Origin: Neolewinella persica DSM 23188
Lineage (GTDB): Bacteria > Bacteroidota > Bacteroidia > Chitinophagales > Saprospiraceae
DNA length: 50,319 nt
NCBI RefSeq assembly: GCF_000373105.1
Contig: NZ_KB890424.1
Location: 95,522-145,840, forward strand
Direction of reading: 5' to 3'
Shown: one piece after another, positions 16,169 to 23,966 of the stretch
Position numbering within the stretch: the first letter of the stretch is position 1
Layout: each line of letters opens with the position of its first letter
The notes under the pieces: model-generated
Seen by the model: only the letters and a program-made list of their open reading frames with translations
What the model was told of the DNA's origin: nothing
The model's database searches: none
Position numbers and translations under genes: made by a program

Positions 16169-17683
16169 TTGGGAGTCATTCAAAGACAGGGCTTTAAACG
16201 AACCATAGTAACCTATTCCGCTACACTGCTGGGTGCAATAGGTACTTTGTTCATTTATCCTATGGCATTCGACGCTTACGGGGAAATTCGTTTCGTGTTG
16301 AGCATGGTGGCTTTTCTGTACCCGTTGCTCACTCTAGGCATCACAAGTCTTCCGGTTAGGTTTTTCCCAGACTTTTCTCAGGGGGAAGGCCGAAATGGAT
16401 TTCTCTCCATTTTATTGATCGCTTTCTCTTGTGCTTTGATCTTGTCTGGAATAGGGGTCTACTTTTTTTTGGAATACTTCTGGGGCTTCCTTAATTGGAT
16501 GAATTTTGACATAACGCTGTTCCAAAAGAATAAGTCGATCATAGCCTTCCTGTTGGTAGTCGTGGGGCTTTCCGACCTGCTCAAGCGCTACATCTCAAAT
16601 TTTGGCAGAATAGTAATTCCTGAGATAATCACCAACACCCTGTTGAAATTCTTCCTGCCTTTACTGGTGTTGGCTATTTCTCTTCAGGTTATTTCGCCCA
16701 ACTCCTTTGGCTGGATTCTGATCGCTGTTTACGCCTTGATGAATGTGCTGCTCATTATCTACCTTGGAACGCTCGGTGGACTAGAATGGAAGGTTAATTG
16801 GAAGTTCCTTACCAGGACAAGGACTAAAGAAATTGGAGGCTATGCACTCTACGGATTAATTGGCTCTTTGGGTAGTGTGATCGCATTTAATATTGACGCC
16901 ATCATGGTGACGGGTATGAAGGACACCTTTGCAAACGGACAGTACACGAACGCATTGAATTTTGCCGGGTTTCTCTCCGTACCTCAGGTCGCAATCGCAG
17001 CTATTTCAGGACCAATCATTAGTAAAGCCGTGTTCGGCAATCGTTGGGATGAGGTCAGTGACATTTACAAGAAATCGTCTCTGAACCTGACCTTTATAGG
17101 TGGAACCGGCTTTATCCTGATTTTGACTAACCTGGCAGACCTGTTTTTAATCTCCTCTAATCCCAAGGATATGCAAGCACTCTGGTGGCCTGTGTGCTTT
17201 CTTGGTCTGGCAAAGGTGATCGATATGATGGGGGGGACGAACAGGGAAATAATGGGCTACTCCCACCTGTACAAGTATAATCTTGGAATAGTGCTGATCC
17301 TCGCCGTTAGCAACGGCTTTGCAAACTATTACTTAATCCCTATTTACGGTATTAACGGAGCGGCTGTTGCTACCCTTATCAGCCTCACCCTCGTGAACCT
17401 CATTCGCGGCGTATTTCTTTACTTCTCCGTCGGTATTCAGCCCTTCAAAAAGCAGCACTTTTTCGTGATCCTTGTGCTAGCGCTGCTCTTTTTAATCATC
17501 TTCAACCTGCGCCTGCCCTTTTGGCCCTTCTTCAACATTATTGTTCGTAGCGGCCTGACGGTCTTAGTGATTATAGGGATCAATCACCGGTTTAATATGT
17601 CCCCGCTAATTAAATCCGGCGTCATAGATATGATCGAGGTTGTTCGATCTCGATGGAATAAAAGCTTAAAAGAAGGAGAGTAG
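16169..17683 (+). CDS. Wzx-like polysaccharide flippase
   Basis: This 504-residue protein has about 14 hydrophobic segments and the layout of the MOP/polysaccharide-export superfamily, starting with a basic stretch (RQGFKRTIVTYSATLLGAIG) and continuing with paired helices to a basic C-terminus. Wzx flippases carry undecaprenyl-linked repeat units across the inner membrane. The only start that keeps the first helix is TTG at 16169. Its 3' end overlaps the opposite-strand glycosyltransferase by 18 bp. As the only flippase in the cluster it is the probable export step, which would imply a Wzy-type polymerase, not evident here, or a single-unit glycan. Confidence 0.88.
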   Translation: MGVIQRQGFKRTIVTYSATLLGAIGTLFIYPMAFDAYGEIRFVLSMVAFLYPLLTLGITSLPVRFFPDFSQGEGRNGFLSILLIAFSCALILSGIGVYFFLEYFWGFLNWMNFDITLFQKNKSIIAFLLVVVGLSDLLKRYISNFGRIVIPEIITNTLLKFFLPLLVLAISLQVISPNSFGWILIAVYALMNVLLIIYLGTLGGLEWKVNWKFLTRTRTKEIGGYALYGLIGSLGSVIAFNIDAIMVTGMKDTFANGQYTNALNFAGFLSVPQVAIAAISGPIISKAVFGNRWDEVSDIYKKSSLNLTFIGGTGFILILTNLADLFLISSNPKDMQALWWPVCFLGLAKVIDMMGGTNREIMGYSHLYKYNLGIVLILAVSNGFANYYLIPIYGINGAAVATLISLTLVNLIRGVFLYFSVGIQPFKKQHFFVILVLALLFLIIFNLRLPFWPFFNIIVRSGLTVLVIIGINHRFNMSPLIKSGVIDMIEVVRSRWNKSLKEGE

Positions 17684-18907
17684 TTGCCTGGTAAGGCGGT
17701 CTATCCGGAATTGCTCTTTCAGGTCACTGCCGGACTTGGTTTTGCCTGAAACTTCTTCTTTCGCCAAGCGGATGAGCATTTCACTCACGGATGCTTCATT
17801 CACCCTGGCCTGGTAGTGGCCTTCGGCGTATAGCTGCTGAAAAATCTCTTTTTCAGGGCCGATGTAGAGTATTTTTTTGTCCAGCGCTAGGTACTCGAAG
17901 GTCTTCGAGGGTAAGGTCAGTGTATGGGCAGGGTCATCGAAGACAATAGCAAAACTTGCGTTTGAAATAAGTTGAAGCATTTCTTCGGCAGGAACGGGGT
18001 GCAGAATCGTCACGTAATGATCATACGCAGCTTGGAGATCATTCGGAACAGTCTCCACGGATATCGCGGTATTGGTATAAAGGTGGATTCGAAATTTCTC
18101 TCGAAGTATGGGCAAATCATTTTTGCTCAGTGCAGACAACAGAAAGAACAGAGACGTTTGTCGTTTGCCAGCCAGGGAGCCAGGGTGGATCGCGACCCAA
18201 TAGTCCTCCGAGGGTTTACTCTCCTGTACACCCGTGATGTCTTCCGGATCGTACCCATTGGAAAGGACCCGCAACTTGTCCGCAATTAATGGGAACTTGT
18301 CAGCGTAGGCTTTCTGGTGATCCGTCGTTGTCACCCACACCTGATCCATTTGTTGCAGCGCTGCATATTCTCGGGCAACAATTCCAGCGGGTGATGAGGC
18401 ATCACTGGCCTTTTGATAGTACGACCAAGGGTCACGATAATCCACCACAAAACAAACGTCCGGGAATTGTTCCTTGAGTTGTGGTAGTTTAAGCAAAGGG
18501 GAAAACGGACCTACCGTAAGGATTACGGCATCATACTTATGTTTATTAAGTAGTTCAGTACATTTCCGATGCATCGTTGAAGACCATCCCTGAGCAGCGT
18601 CGATAGGATGGGTCGTCCGCTTAAGAATTCGCGACCCGGCCTTGGTTACAAATCCTCGCGCTGGCTTAAGCAGGTAAGGCGGGTACCCGCCTTTAGTAGG
18701 GTGTGCCACAATCAGTGGATTATTGGATATGTCGTGACACCAGTTAACTTTGTCGGCGTATGGGTACTGGCTTGTCACCACGTCTACGTGTACACCATTT
18801 TGGCTCAGGTATTTAGCAAGCTTTGACCAACGCCTGGTCCCAACTCCTCCACGAGGACACCAAGCATGAGCAAGTAAAAGCAGCCGGTTATTTGTTGTGT
18901 GGTGCAA
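17666..18907 (-). CDS. Glycosyltransferase, GT4-like
   Basis: This is a 413-residue GT-B protein starting LLLLAHAWCPRGGVGTRRW and containing VVDYRDPWSYY near residue 165, the same layout as the proteins encoded at 4747 and 11198. Its donor half holds VAIHPGSLAGKRQTSLF and FAIVFDDPAHTLTLPSKTFEYLAL. The start is a TTG at 18907, the only in-frame start before the conserved first strand. It is divergent from the methyltransferase at 18935 with only 27 bp between the starts, and it runs into the flippase gene by 18 bp. It may have been inserted in opposite orientation into the cluster. Sugar specificity is not predictable. Confidence 0.85.
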   Translation of the reverse strand: MHHTTNNRLLLLAHAWCPRGGVGTRRWSKLAKYLSQNGVHVDVVTSQYPYADKVNWCHDISNNPLIVAHPTKGGYPPYLLKPARGFVTKAGSRILKRTTHPIDAAQGWSSTMHRKCTELLNKHKYDAVILTVGPFSPLLKLPQLKEQFPDVCFVVDYRDPWSYYQKASDASSPAGIVAREYAALQQMDQVWVTTTDHQKAYADKFPLIADKLRVLSNGYDPEDITGVQESKPSEDYWVAIHPGSLAGKRQTSLFFLLSALSKNDLPILREKFRIHLYTNTAISVETVPNDLQAAYDHYVTILHPVPAEEMLQLISNASFAIVFDDPAHTLTLPSKTFEYLALDKKILYIGPEKEIFQQLYAEGHYQARVNEASVSEMLIRLAKEEVSGKTKSGSDLKEQFRIDRLTRQLLSFF

Positions 18908-18934
18908 TGGAGAGAAGTTGAAAATGAAAAAAAT

Positions 18935-19876
18935 ATGAAAGCAAATATAAGTTGTCCGGTTTGCTCAAGTGACGAGAGTGCCCAAATCGCCCACCATGTT
19001 TTTTCGTCTGAAGGGAAAAACGAACGAACCAATTTACTAAACAAACTCTACCGGGATCATTTCAGTCCGGCAGGAGAGGTTGCTGTAAAGGAATGTGAGA
19101 ACTGTGGTTTTATTTGGACAGACCCCCGGCTGAGTCAGGAAGACCTGAAATTAAAGTATCGACTCATCTCTGATTTCGATCTGAGCAGCAGAAAGGGACG
19201 GCCTCCTCATCTCCCCGAACGGCGCGCAAGGACCGTAGCGCTTAGTCAACAGTTGTTGACAAATAAAACTAACGCCAGGATACTTGACTACGGTGGCGCT
19301 GAAGGATACTTGCTGTCACCACTCATTGATCGAGGCCATAGCGGTTACGTCATTGATTATATTGATTATCCCAAGGAAGATGACCGTATCACCTATCTTG
19401 GAAATGATCTGCAAGCCGGTCCGGTTTTAGAAGAACCATTTGACTTGATTTTTGCTTTACATACCCTAGAACATGTTAGCGATCCGGTAAGTGTTTTAAA
19501 GGAACTTGCTACGCTATTACGGCCCGATGGAAAACTGTATGTTGAAGTGCCACTGGGCGCCTGGCTGGAATGGGCGTTCCTCCGGGAACCACTTACCCAC
19601 ATTAACTTTTTCAGCGAACAATCTTTCGCCGCCGTAGCGCAAGAGGCTGGCCTCCATGTACACCACATTGATTCTGTATGGCAATATGTTACCCACTTGC
19701 GGAAAACTGCCTGTATCAATATGGTTGTCGGTAAAACCCCTCCGGCAGCATCAGTATCGCCACTTACCACCCGGCAACAAAAGCAGGCATTCAGCCAGGG
19801 CTTAACACCCTTGATGATCCATCCTCGTTTCTATCTGAAGAACATGGTGAAGTACACAACATCTGGTCCTGTCTGA
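18935..19876 (+). CDS. Class I SAM-dependent methyltransferase with N-terminal zinc-binding motif
   Basis: This 313-residue protein has paired CxxC motifs at C7/C10 and C54/C57 (CPVC, CENC), then a methyltransferase domain with motif I at ILDYGGAEGYLL (about 116-127) and FALHTLEHVSDP as motif II, where the EH pair is typical of the methyltransferase_11/23 group. Proteins of this type act on nucleotide-linked sugars or glycan ends (C- or O-methylation). The ATG at 18935 precedes the first CxxC directly and is preferred to the upstream GTG that overlaps the divergent gene. It is the last gene of the polysaccharide locus before the transporter at 19925. Confidence 0.85.
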   Translation: MKANISCPVCSSDESAQIAHHVFSSEGKNERTNLLNKLYRDHFSPAGEVAVKECENCGFIWTDPRLSQEDLKLKYRLISDFDLSSRKGRPPHLPERRARTVALSQQLLTNKTNARILDYGGAEGYLLSPLIDRGHSGYVIDYIDYPKEDDRITYLGNDLQAGPVLEEPFDLIFALHTLEHVSDPVSVLKELATLLRPDGKLYVEVPLGAWLEWAFLREPLTHINFFSEQSFAAVAQEAGLHVHHIDSVWQYVTHLRKTACINMVVGKTPPAASVSPLTTRQQKQAFSQGLTPLMIHPRFYLKNMVKYTTSGPV

Positions 19877-19924
19877 ACTTTCCCAACTTAATAACGCTTA
19901 TACGAATTGGTGTAGCCATCGACG

Positions 19925-21610
19925 GTGAGTTCTCTATTGACTAATTCGACGTTGTTTCAATTTTTAGTTCGTCATCCCATGCTTTCGACCTTAGTCCAAT
20001 CCCCCCTCCTCCTCCTCTTCACCGTCATTGCCATCGGCTACGGCATCGGTGAAATACGTATCCGGGGGTTTAAACTTGGCGTCGCTGCAGTACTCTTTGT
20101 TGGCCTGGGTTTCGGGGCGCTCAGCCCGGAGCTCTCCGTGCCAGAGTTCCTCATTTTTCTCGGATTAGCAATTTTTGTATACACCGTCGGGCTAAGTTCC
20201 GCCCCAGCCTTTTTTGCCAGCTTCCGTCACCACGGTTTCAAAGATGTCTATTTCGCCACCTTCACGGTGCTGATCTCTGCGCTCATGGCCATTGGCCTGG
20301 GTAAGTGGCTTTCCTTCGATGCGGCACTTACGGGAGGTTTATACGCAGGCGCATCCACTAATACGCCGGCTTTGGCGGGCTTGTTGGATGCCATTCAGAA
20401 GGGCGCGGACGCAGGTGCAATCGCCGGAGCAAGTGAGCAGGCAGTGGTCGGCTATTCCTTAGCCTACCCTATGGGAGTACTCGGGGTCATGTTGGCTTTG
20501 TTCCTCATGCAAAAAATCCTGAAGATTGATTACCAGACTGAAGCCGGGGAACTTCACCGCGATTATCCGCTGGGGGAAGAGCTGACGAGCCGGACCTTTG
20601 CCGTTAAGCACCCGGACATTGTCGGTAATAGCCTGCGCAGCTTCCGCCGCGACCACGACGTCAACGTTGCCTTCGGCCGCATTCAACATGAAGGGCTGAC
20701 GACACTGAGTACCTGGGATACCGTTCCTCAGGAAGATGACCTGCTGGTCTTAGTTGGCACAGAAGAAAGCATCTTGCGGGCCGCAGCCTTCATTGGCCCT
20801 ATCGCTGAAGGGCAGTTGTCTTATGATCGTACCATCTTTGACGTCCGGCGCCTTTTTATCTCCAATGATGACGTGGCGGGTAAAACCATCGCCAGCCTCA
20901 ACCTGCAGCAGCGGTTCAACCTGCTCATCACCCGCGTGCAACGCGGGGACATGGACCTGCTTGCCACGGGAGACACCGTCCTCGAACTGGGAGACCGGAT
21001 CCTCATGGTGGCACATCGTGATGACCTCCCGGAAATCTTCAAGGTCTTCGGTAATAGTTACGAGGCCCTTTCCCGCATCAACCTGTTGTCCTTCGGGCTG
21101 GGTATCGCCCTTGGCCTACTCCTGGGGATGATAAGCATTACCCTGCCGGGCGGTTACAGCTTCAGCCTGGGGTTTGCCGGCGGACCCCTCATTGTCGCCC
21201 TGGCCCTTGGCCAGCTACGGCGTACCGGCCCCATTGTCTGGACGCTGCCCTATGGGGCGAATCTTACGCTCCGGCAGGTAGGCCTCATCTTCTTACTGGC
21301 GGGGATCGGTATTCGCTCCGGACAAACCTTTTATCAAACCCTGCAAACAGAATTGGGCTACCAGGTCTTTTTGGCGGGAGGCGCAATTGCCATCATTTCC
21401 ACGCTGGCAACATTGCTCATTGGTTACAAAATGCTGAAGATCCCCTTCAGCTTCTTAGGCGGGATGGTTGGTAGTCAACCCGCCGTACTTGATTTCGCCG
21501 TAGAACAAGCCGGGAACAAGTACCCGGTCATCGGCTACACCCGAATGTTGCCGGTGGTGTTGATTGGGAAAATTTTGGCGGTGCAGATTTTGTATAATCT
21601 GTTGAGTTGA
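19925..21610 (+). CDS. AspT/YidE/YbjL-type transporter with two RCK_C domains
   Basis: This 561-residue inner-membrane protein has the duplicated AspT-family plan: a first membrane half (GYGIGEIRIRGFKLGVAAVLFVG, then GGLYAGASTNTPALAGLLDAI), two cytoplasmic TrkA-C/RCK_C domains at about 225-285 and 303-376, and a second membrane half with GYSFSLGFAGGPLIVALALG and GGMVGSQPAVLDFAVEQAG. The AspT prototype exchanges aspartate and alanine; the substrate of this subgroup is unknown. GTG 19925 is used as the start, but the ATG at 19979 would also give a complete protein, 18 residues shorter. It follows the methyltransferase by 48 bp, yet its function is unrelated to the polysaccharide genes. Confidence 0.9.
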   Translation: MSSLLTNSTLFQFLVRHPMLSTLVQSPLLLLFTVIAIGYGIGEIRIRGFKLGVAAVLFVGLGFGALSPELSVPEFLIFLGLAIFVYTVGLSSAPAFFASFRHHGFKDVYFATFTVLISALMAIGLGKWLSFDAALTGGLYAGASTNTPALAGLLDAIQKGADAGAIAGASEQAVVGYSLAYPMGVLGVMLALFLMQKILKIDYQTEAGELHRDYPLGEELTSRTFAVKHPDIVGNSLRSFRRDHDVNVAFGRIQHEGLTTLSTWDTVPQEDDLLVLVGTEESILRAAAFIGPIAEGQLSYDRTIFDVRRLFISNDDVAGKTIASLNLQQRFNLLITRVQRGDMDLLATGDTVLELGDRILMVAHRDDLPEIFKVFGNSYEALSRINLLSFGLGIALGLLLGMISITLPGGYSFSLGFAGGPLIVALALGQLRRTGPIVWTLPYGANLTLRQVGLIFLLAGIGIRSGQTFYQTLQTELGYQVFLAGGAIAIISTLATLLIGYKMLKIPFSFLGGMVGSQPAVLDFAVEQAGNKYPVIGYTRMLPVVLIGKILAVQILYNLLS

Positions 21611-21765
21611 GGATCGGAAAAGTCTTTGACTCGGGCACCGAGCGGTAACGCCGGCCGCGTGGCGAAGTGCGTTAAGTTCTACTTGCTTTATTAGATTAGT
21701 GCCCCTTTAAGTTTAAACGGGTTCAATATTGATTCCTAAACATTGGTTCCTCTCTGGAGAATAAT

Positions 21766-21804
21766 TTTATGTAAATCTGGAATGGAATTCCAGGTTTACA
21801 TAAA
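21766..21804. repeat. Near-perfect 18-bp stem with three-base loop
   Basis: TTTATGTAAATCTGGAAT (21766-21783), loop GGA, then its complement through 21804. The single departure would be a G-U pair if the plus strand were transcribed, so the stem is fully paired as RNA. It is not followed by a T-run. It lies 155 bp after the transporter stop and is the strongest hairpin in this gap. Confidence 0.75.
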
Positions 21805-22158
21805 GTCCCCTTTATCGTTTAACCAGTTGTATAGGTTGATGCCAGCCAGTTCCCCATTGTAGATCAAACGTTTATCAACTCCTTGTTCAAGGTGGCTAGT
21901 ATACTGTAACGTAAGTTTTTGTATTTCGCATAGCGAACACCCTACCTCTAGTTCACCCCGGACAAAGTCCGGGGTTGTGGATCAATCTCCAACAGCACGA
22001 CGCGAAGCGTCGTCAGGCCAGAAGGACATTTTCGTTACTTGGGACTGTGTCGTTCCTCCTTGTCCCAGACAACTCAAAGGACAGTCGCTACGCGATAAGT
22101 AGGGAAATACATAAACTTATGATACAGAGACAACTGTCCGCGTTCTGCAAAACAAACA

Positions 22159-22191
22159 AAGCCCCCGCCTGCTTTCCGCAAACGGGGGCTT
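22159..22191 (-). terminator. Rho-independent terminator of the sigma-factor gene
   Basis: AAGCCCCCG (22159-22167) pairs with CGGGGGCTT (22183-22191) across a 15-base loop. Read on the minus strand the stem is followed by a T-rich tract (TTTGTTTGTTTTG), so it best serves the sigma-factor gene that ends at 22354; on the plus strand it could also stop read-through from the transporter. Confidence 0.7.
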
Positions 22192-22353
22192 CAATTCTCC
22201 TCACCTGACAACCTCCGGTTAAGGTCCCACTATTGGGTGTATCTGTAACTATTGTCAGGTTTATACTTTTCTAAGCGGGTGCAACCACTAGCGAAAAGGG
22301 AGCGCTTGCCTTTCCCGGGCGTTGCCGCGCTCCAGGTTGGGTCTTAGTGTATT

Positions 22354-22935
22354 TTACTGAAGTGCGATCTGCTTTTCGTCGATCATCTTGCGCATGTTGA
22401 TCAGGGCGTAACGCATCCGGCCGAGGGCCGTGTTGATGGAGACGCGGGTGAGCTTAGCAATTTCCTTGAAGCTCATGTCTGCGTAGTGGCGCAGGATAAC
22501 TACCTCGCGCTGTTCGGGTGGGAGTGCATCGACCAGGCGACGAACTTTGTCGTGTGTCTGGGTGCGGATCATGTCTGCCTCGGCATTGCGCTCCGGGCTT
22601 TGTAGCACGTCGAAAATGTTGAAGGTCTCCGTTTGGCCAACCTTCGGCCGGCGCTTGTGGCGGCGGAACGAATCAACACACATATTGTAGCTGATGCGCA
22701 TGGCCCACTGAAGGAACTTGCCCTCGTGGTTATACTTGCCACGACGGAGCGTGTCAATAATCTTGATGAACACCTCCTGGAAGATGTCCTCAGCCTGACT
22801 GTGGTCCTTGGTAAAGAGGTAGATGCTGGTATAGATCTTCTGTTGGTGACGGCCGAGGAGTTCCTCGAACGCGCGATCTTCGCCAGAAAGGTATTGTGTG
22901 ATCAGTTCCTGATCATTGAATGACTTAAAGTCCAT
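22354..22935 (-). CDS. RNA polymerase sigma factor, ECF subfamily
   Basis: This 193-residue protein has both ECF domains. Region 2 covers about residues 20-90 (AFEELLGRHQQKIYTSIYLF, then AEDIFQEVFIKI and GKFLQWAMRISYNMCVDSFRR) and region 4 about 130-185 (LPPEQREVVILRHYADMSFKEIA with the helix-turn-helix RVSINTALGRMRYAL). No extra domain and no anti-sigma gene is adjacent. Its closest context type in Bacteroidota is a conserved, constitutively expressed stress sigma factor rather than a FecI-type regulator, because no FecR or TonB genes are near. ATG at 22935 is preceded by a leader of about 135 bases that contains a palindrome. Confidence 0.95.
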   Translation of the reverse strand: MDFKSFNDQELITQYLSGEDRAFEELLGRHQQKIYTSIYLFTKDHSQAEDIFQEVFIKIIDTLRRGKYNHEGKFLQWAMRISYNMCVDSFRRHKRRPKVGQTETFNIFDVLQSPERNAEADMIRTQTHDKVRRLVDALPPEQREVVILRHYADMSFKEIAKLTRVSINTALGRMRYALINMRKMIDEKQIALQ

Positions 22936-23075
22936 GACTTAACGTGTTATACTAAAACTTGGGATTATTCCCGGAGGAAACCGTGCAATTCCGGTTGAGT
23001 TAGAGTAGACGTTGGTCTATAGAAGTCATTTTTAATGAAAGGGACGATGATGGGCCACTACTAGTGGCAACGGCC

Positions 23076-23108
23076 CAAAGATAAGCAGCCCTTCCTGACA
23101 ATAACAAA
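23076..23108 (-). promoter_or_regulatory. Promoter of the ECF sigma-factor gene
   Basis: On the minus strand TTTG (23105-23108) and TATCTTTG (23076-23083) are separated by 21 bp, an exact match to the Bacteroidota TTTG/TAnnTTTG promoter. The start codon at 22935 is about 135 bases downstream. Confidence 0.7.
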
Positions 23109-23308
23109 TGGAAAGTGTCCGTTAGCTGCCTTTAACGTGCCTTTAACGGTGAATGGGGAGAAGAAAAGTAGCTGTTTTTCTATTGTTTACGTGGCTTGTA
23201 GGGCTTTTGTGGCTTGGGGCGGAATTTTCTTCCGCAGCAGAAAAAACTTAGGCGAGGCATACTTTTTTCGCCTGGGCATGTTTCGTTGCTTGTTTTTTTT
23301 GCTTTTTA

Positions 23309-23345
23309 ACCTCTCTTTTGCACCTGCGACCTCGCCACCTGAAAA
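23309..23345 (-). repeat. Diverged copy of dispersed GC-rich repeat
   Basis: On the minus strand the core reads GGCGAGGTCGCAGGTGCA, followed by AAAGAGAGGTT. It is the most diverged of the nine intergenic copies and lies upstream of the S20 promoter. Confidence 0.45.
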
Positions 23346-23372
23346 ATAGCGGAAGTATTCCTGAAAAAAACC

Positions 23373-23403
23373 TTTCTCACTTCCATGAAAAGCAGTACCT
23401 TTG
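23373..23403 (+). promoter_or_regulatory. Promoter of rpsT
   Basis: TTTC at 23373-23376 and TACCTTTG at 23396-23403 are 19 bp apart, one base off the full Bacteroidota promoter. The ATG at 23443 follows after a leader of about 35 bases. A highly expressed ribosomal gene carrying this box supports the same reading for the TACCTTTG boxes at 3636 and 11157. Confidence 0.65.
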
Positions 23404-23442
23404 CGGACCAATTCAGACCCTGAATACTAAAATTAGAAGAAA

Positions 23443-23697
23443 ATGGCACATCACCAGTCCGCAAAGAAGCGCATCCGTCAAGACGAAAAGAAGCGTTTAC
23501 ACAACCGCTACTACAAAAAATCCACTCGTACCGCCATCAAGAAGGTGCGTGAGATGGAAGATAAAGATGAAGCTGTGAAGCAGCTACCTGGCCTGTTCAG
23601 CATGATTGACCGGCTGGCCAAGCGCAACCTCTTCCACCCAAACAAAGCTGCTAACCTGAAGTCTGGCCTTGCCAAGCACATCCAACGCTTGGGCTAA
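23443..23697 (+). CDS. rpsT: 30S ribosomal protein S20
   Basis: This is an 84-residue, very basic, helical protein starting MAHHQSAKKRIRQDEKKRLH and containing KVREMEDKDEAV and LAKRNLFHPNKAANLKSGLAKHI, the standard S20 plan. It binds 16S rRNA in the body of the small subunit. It stands alone with its own promoter (23373-23403) and a strong terminator (23722-23757), as is common for rpsT. Length and start are typical. Confidence 0.97.
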   Translation: MAHHQSAKKRIRQDEKKRLHNRYYKKSTRTAIKKVREMEDKDEAVKQLPGLFSMIDRLAKRNLFHPNKAANLKSGLAKHIQRLG

Positions 23698-23721
23698 TCG
23701 CCATTTCTAGGGTTATGAAGG

Positions 23722-23757
23722 AAAGCCTCTTCTCCGTTCGCGGGGGAGAGGCTTTTT
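23722..23757 (+). terminator. Rho-independent terminator of rpsT
   Basis: AAAGCCTCTTCTCC pairs with GGGGAGAGGCTTTTT around a short GTTCGCG loop, with one mismatch and five trailing T residues. It begins 25 bases after the rpsT stop codon. Confidence 0.85.
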
Positions 23758-23966
23758 GCGTGCGCGCCTGCGGCGCGTAACGATATGGGGTAAGCGATAA
23801 GTGATATTTGATAGGCGATTTAGCTGCGCACGTACACGCTCGCTTCGCTCGTTTGGGTGAGGCTGATTTCCCCTTGCTACGACAGGACTTAATGCCTGAA
23901 TACTCTTAATGGTTCCTCCCACACTTCCCTTAGTGTAGCTTCTTAGTGCGCTTAATGCCTTAGTGG

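Larger units (their letters stand above)
21611..22353. other. 743-bp gene-free gap rich in hairpins
   Basis: No convincing gene is seen between the convergent transporter and sigma-factor genes; a 77-codon open frame near 21975-22208 runs through hairpins and is rejected. The gap contains an 18-pair hairpin at 21766-21804, CCCCGGAC-AAA-GTCCGGGG at 21956-21974, ACGACGC-GAA-GCGTCGT at 21997-22013, an inverted GGACAGT pair at 22079-22085 and 22132-22138, and a terminator at 22159-22191. It may encode a structured RNA or be a collection of decayed repeats. Confidence 0.5.
22936..23442. other. 507-bp gap between the sigma-factor and S20 genes
   Basis: The genes diverge from this gap. It holds the sigma-factor promoter and its leader palindrome GCCACTA-C-TAGTGGC (23054-23068), one minus-strand copy of the dispersed GC-rich repeat (23309-23345) and the S20 promoter. 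A 70-codon open frame at 23137-23349 has no recognisable protein features and overlaps the repeat copy, so it is not called. Confidence 0.6.

Noticed and set aside
21975..22208. 77-codon open frame in the gap after the transporter
   Set aside because: It runs through a perfect hairpin and the terminator and has no protein-like pattern.
23137..23349. 70-codon open frame before rpsT
   Set aside because: It overlaps a copy of the dispersed repeat and has low-complexity hydrophobic and basic residues without family resemblance.
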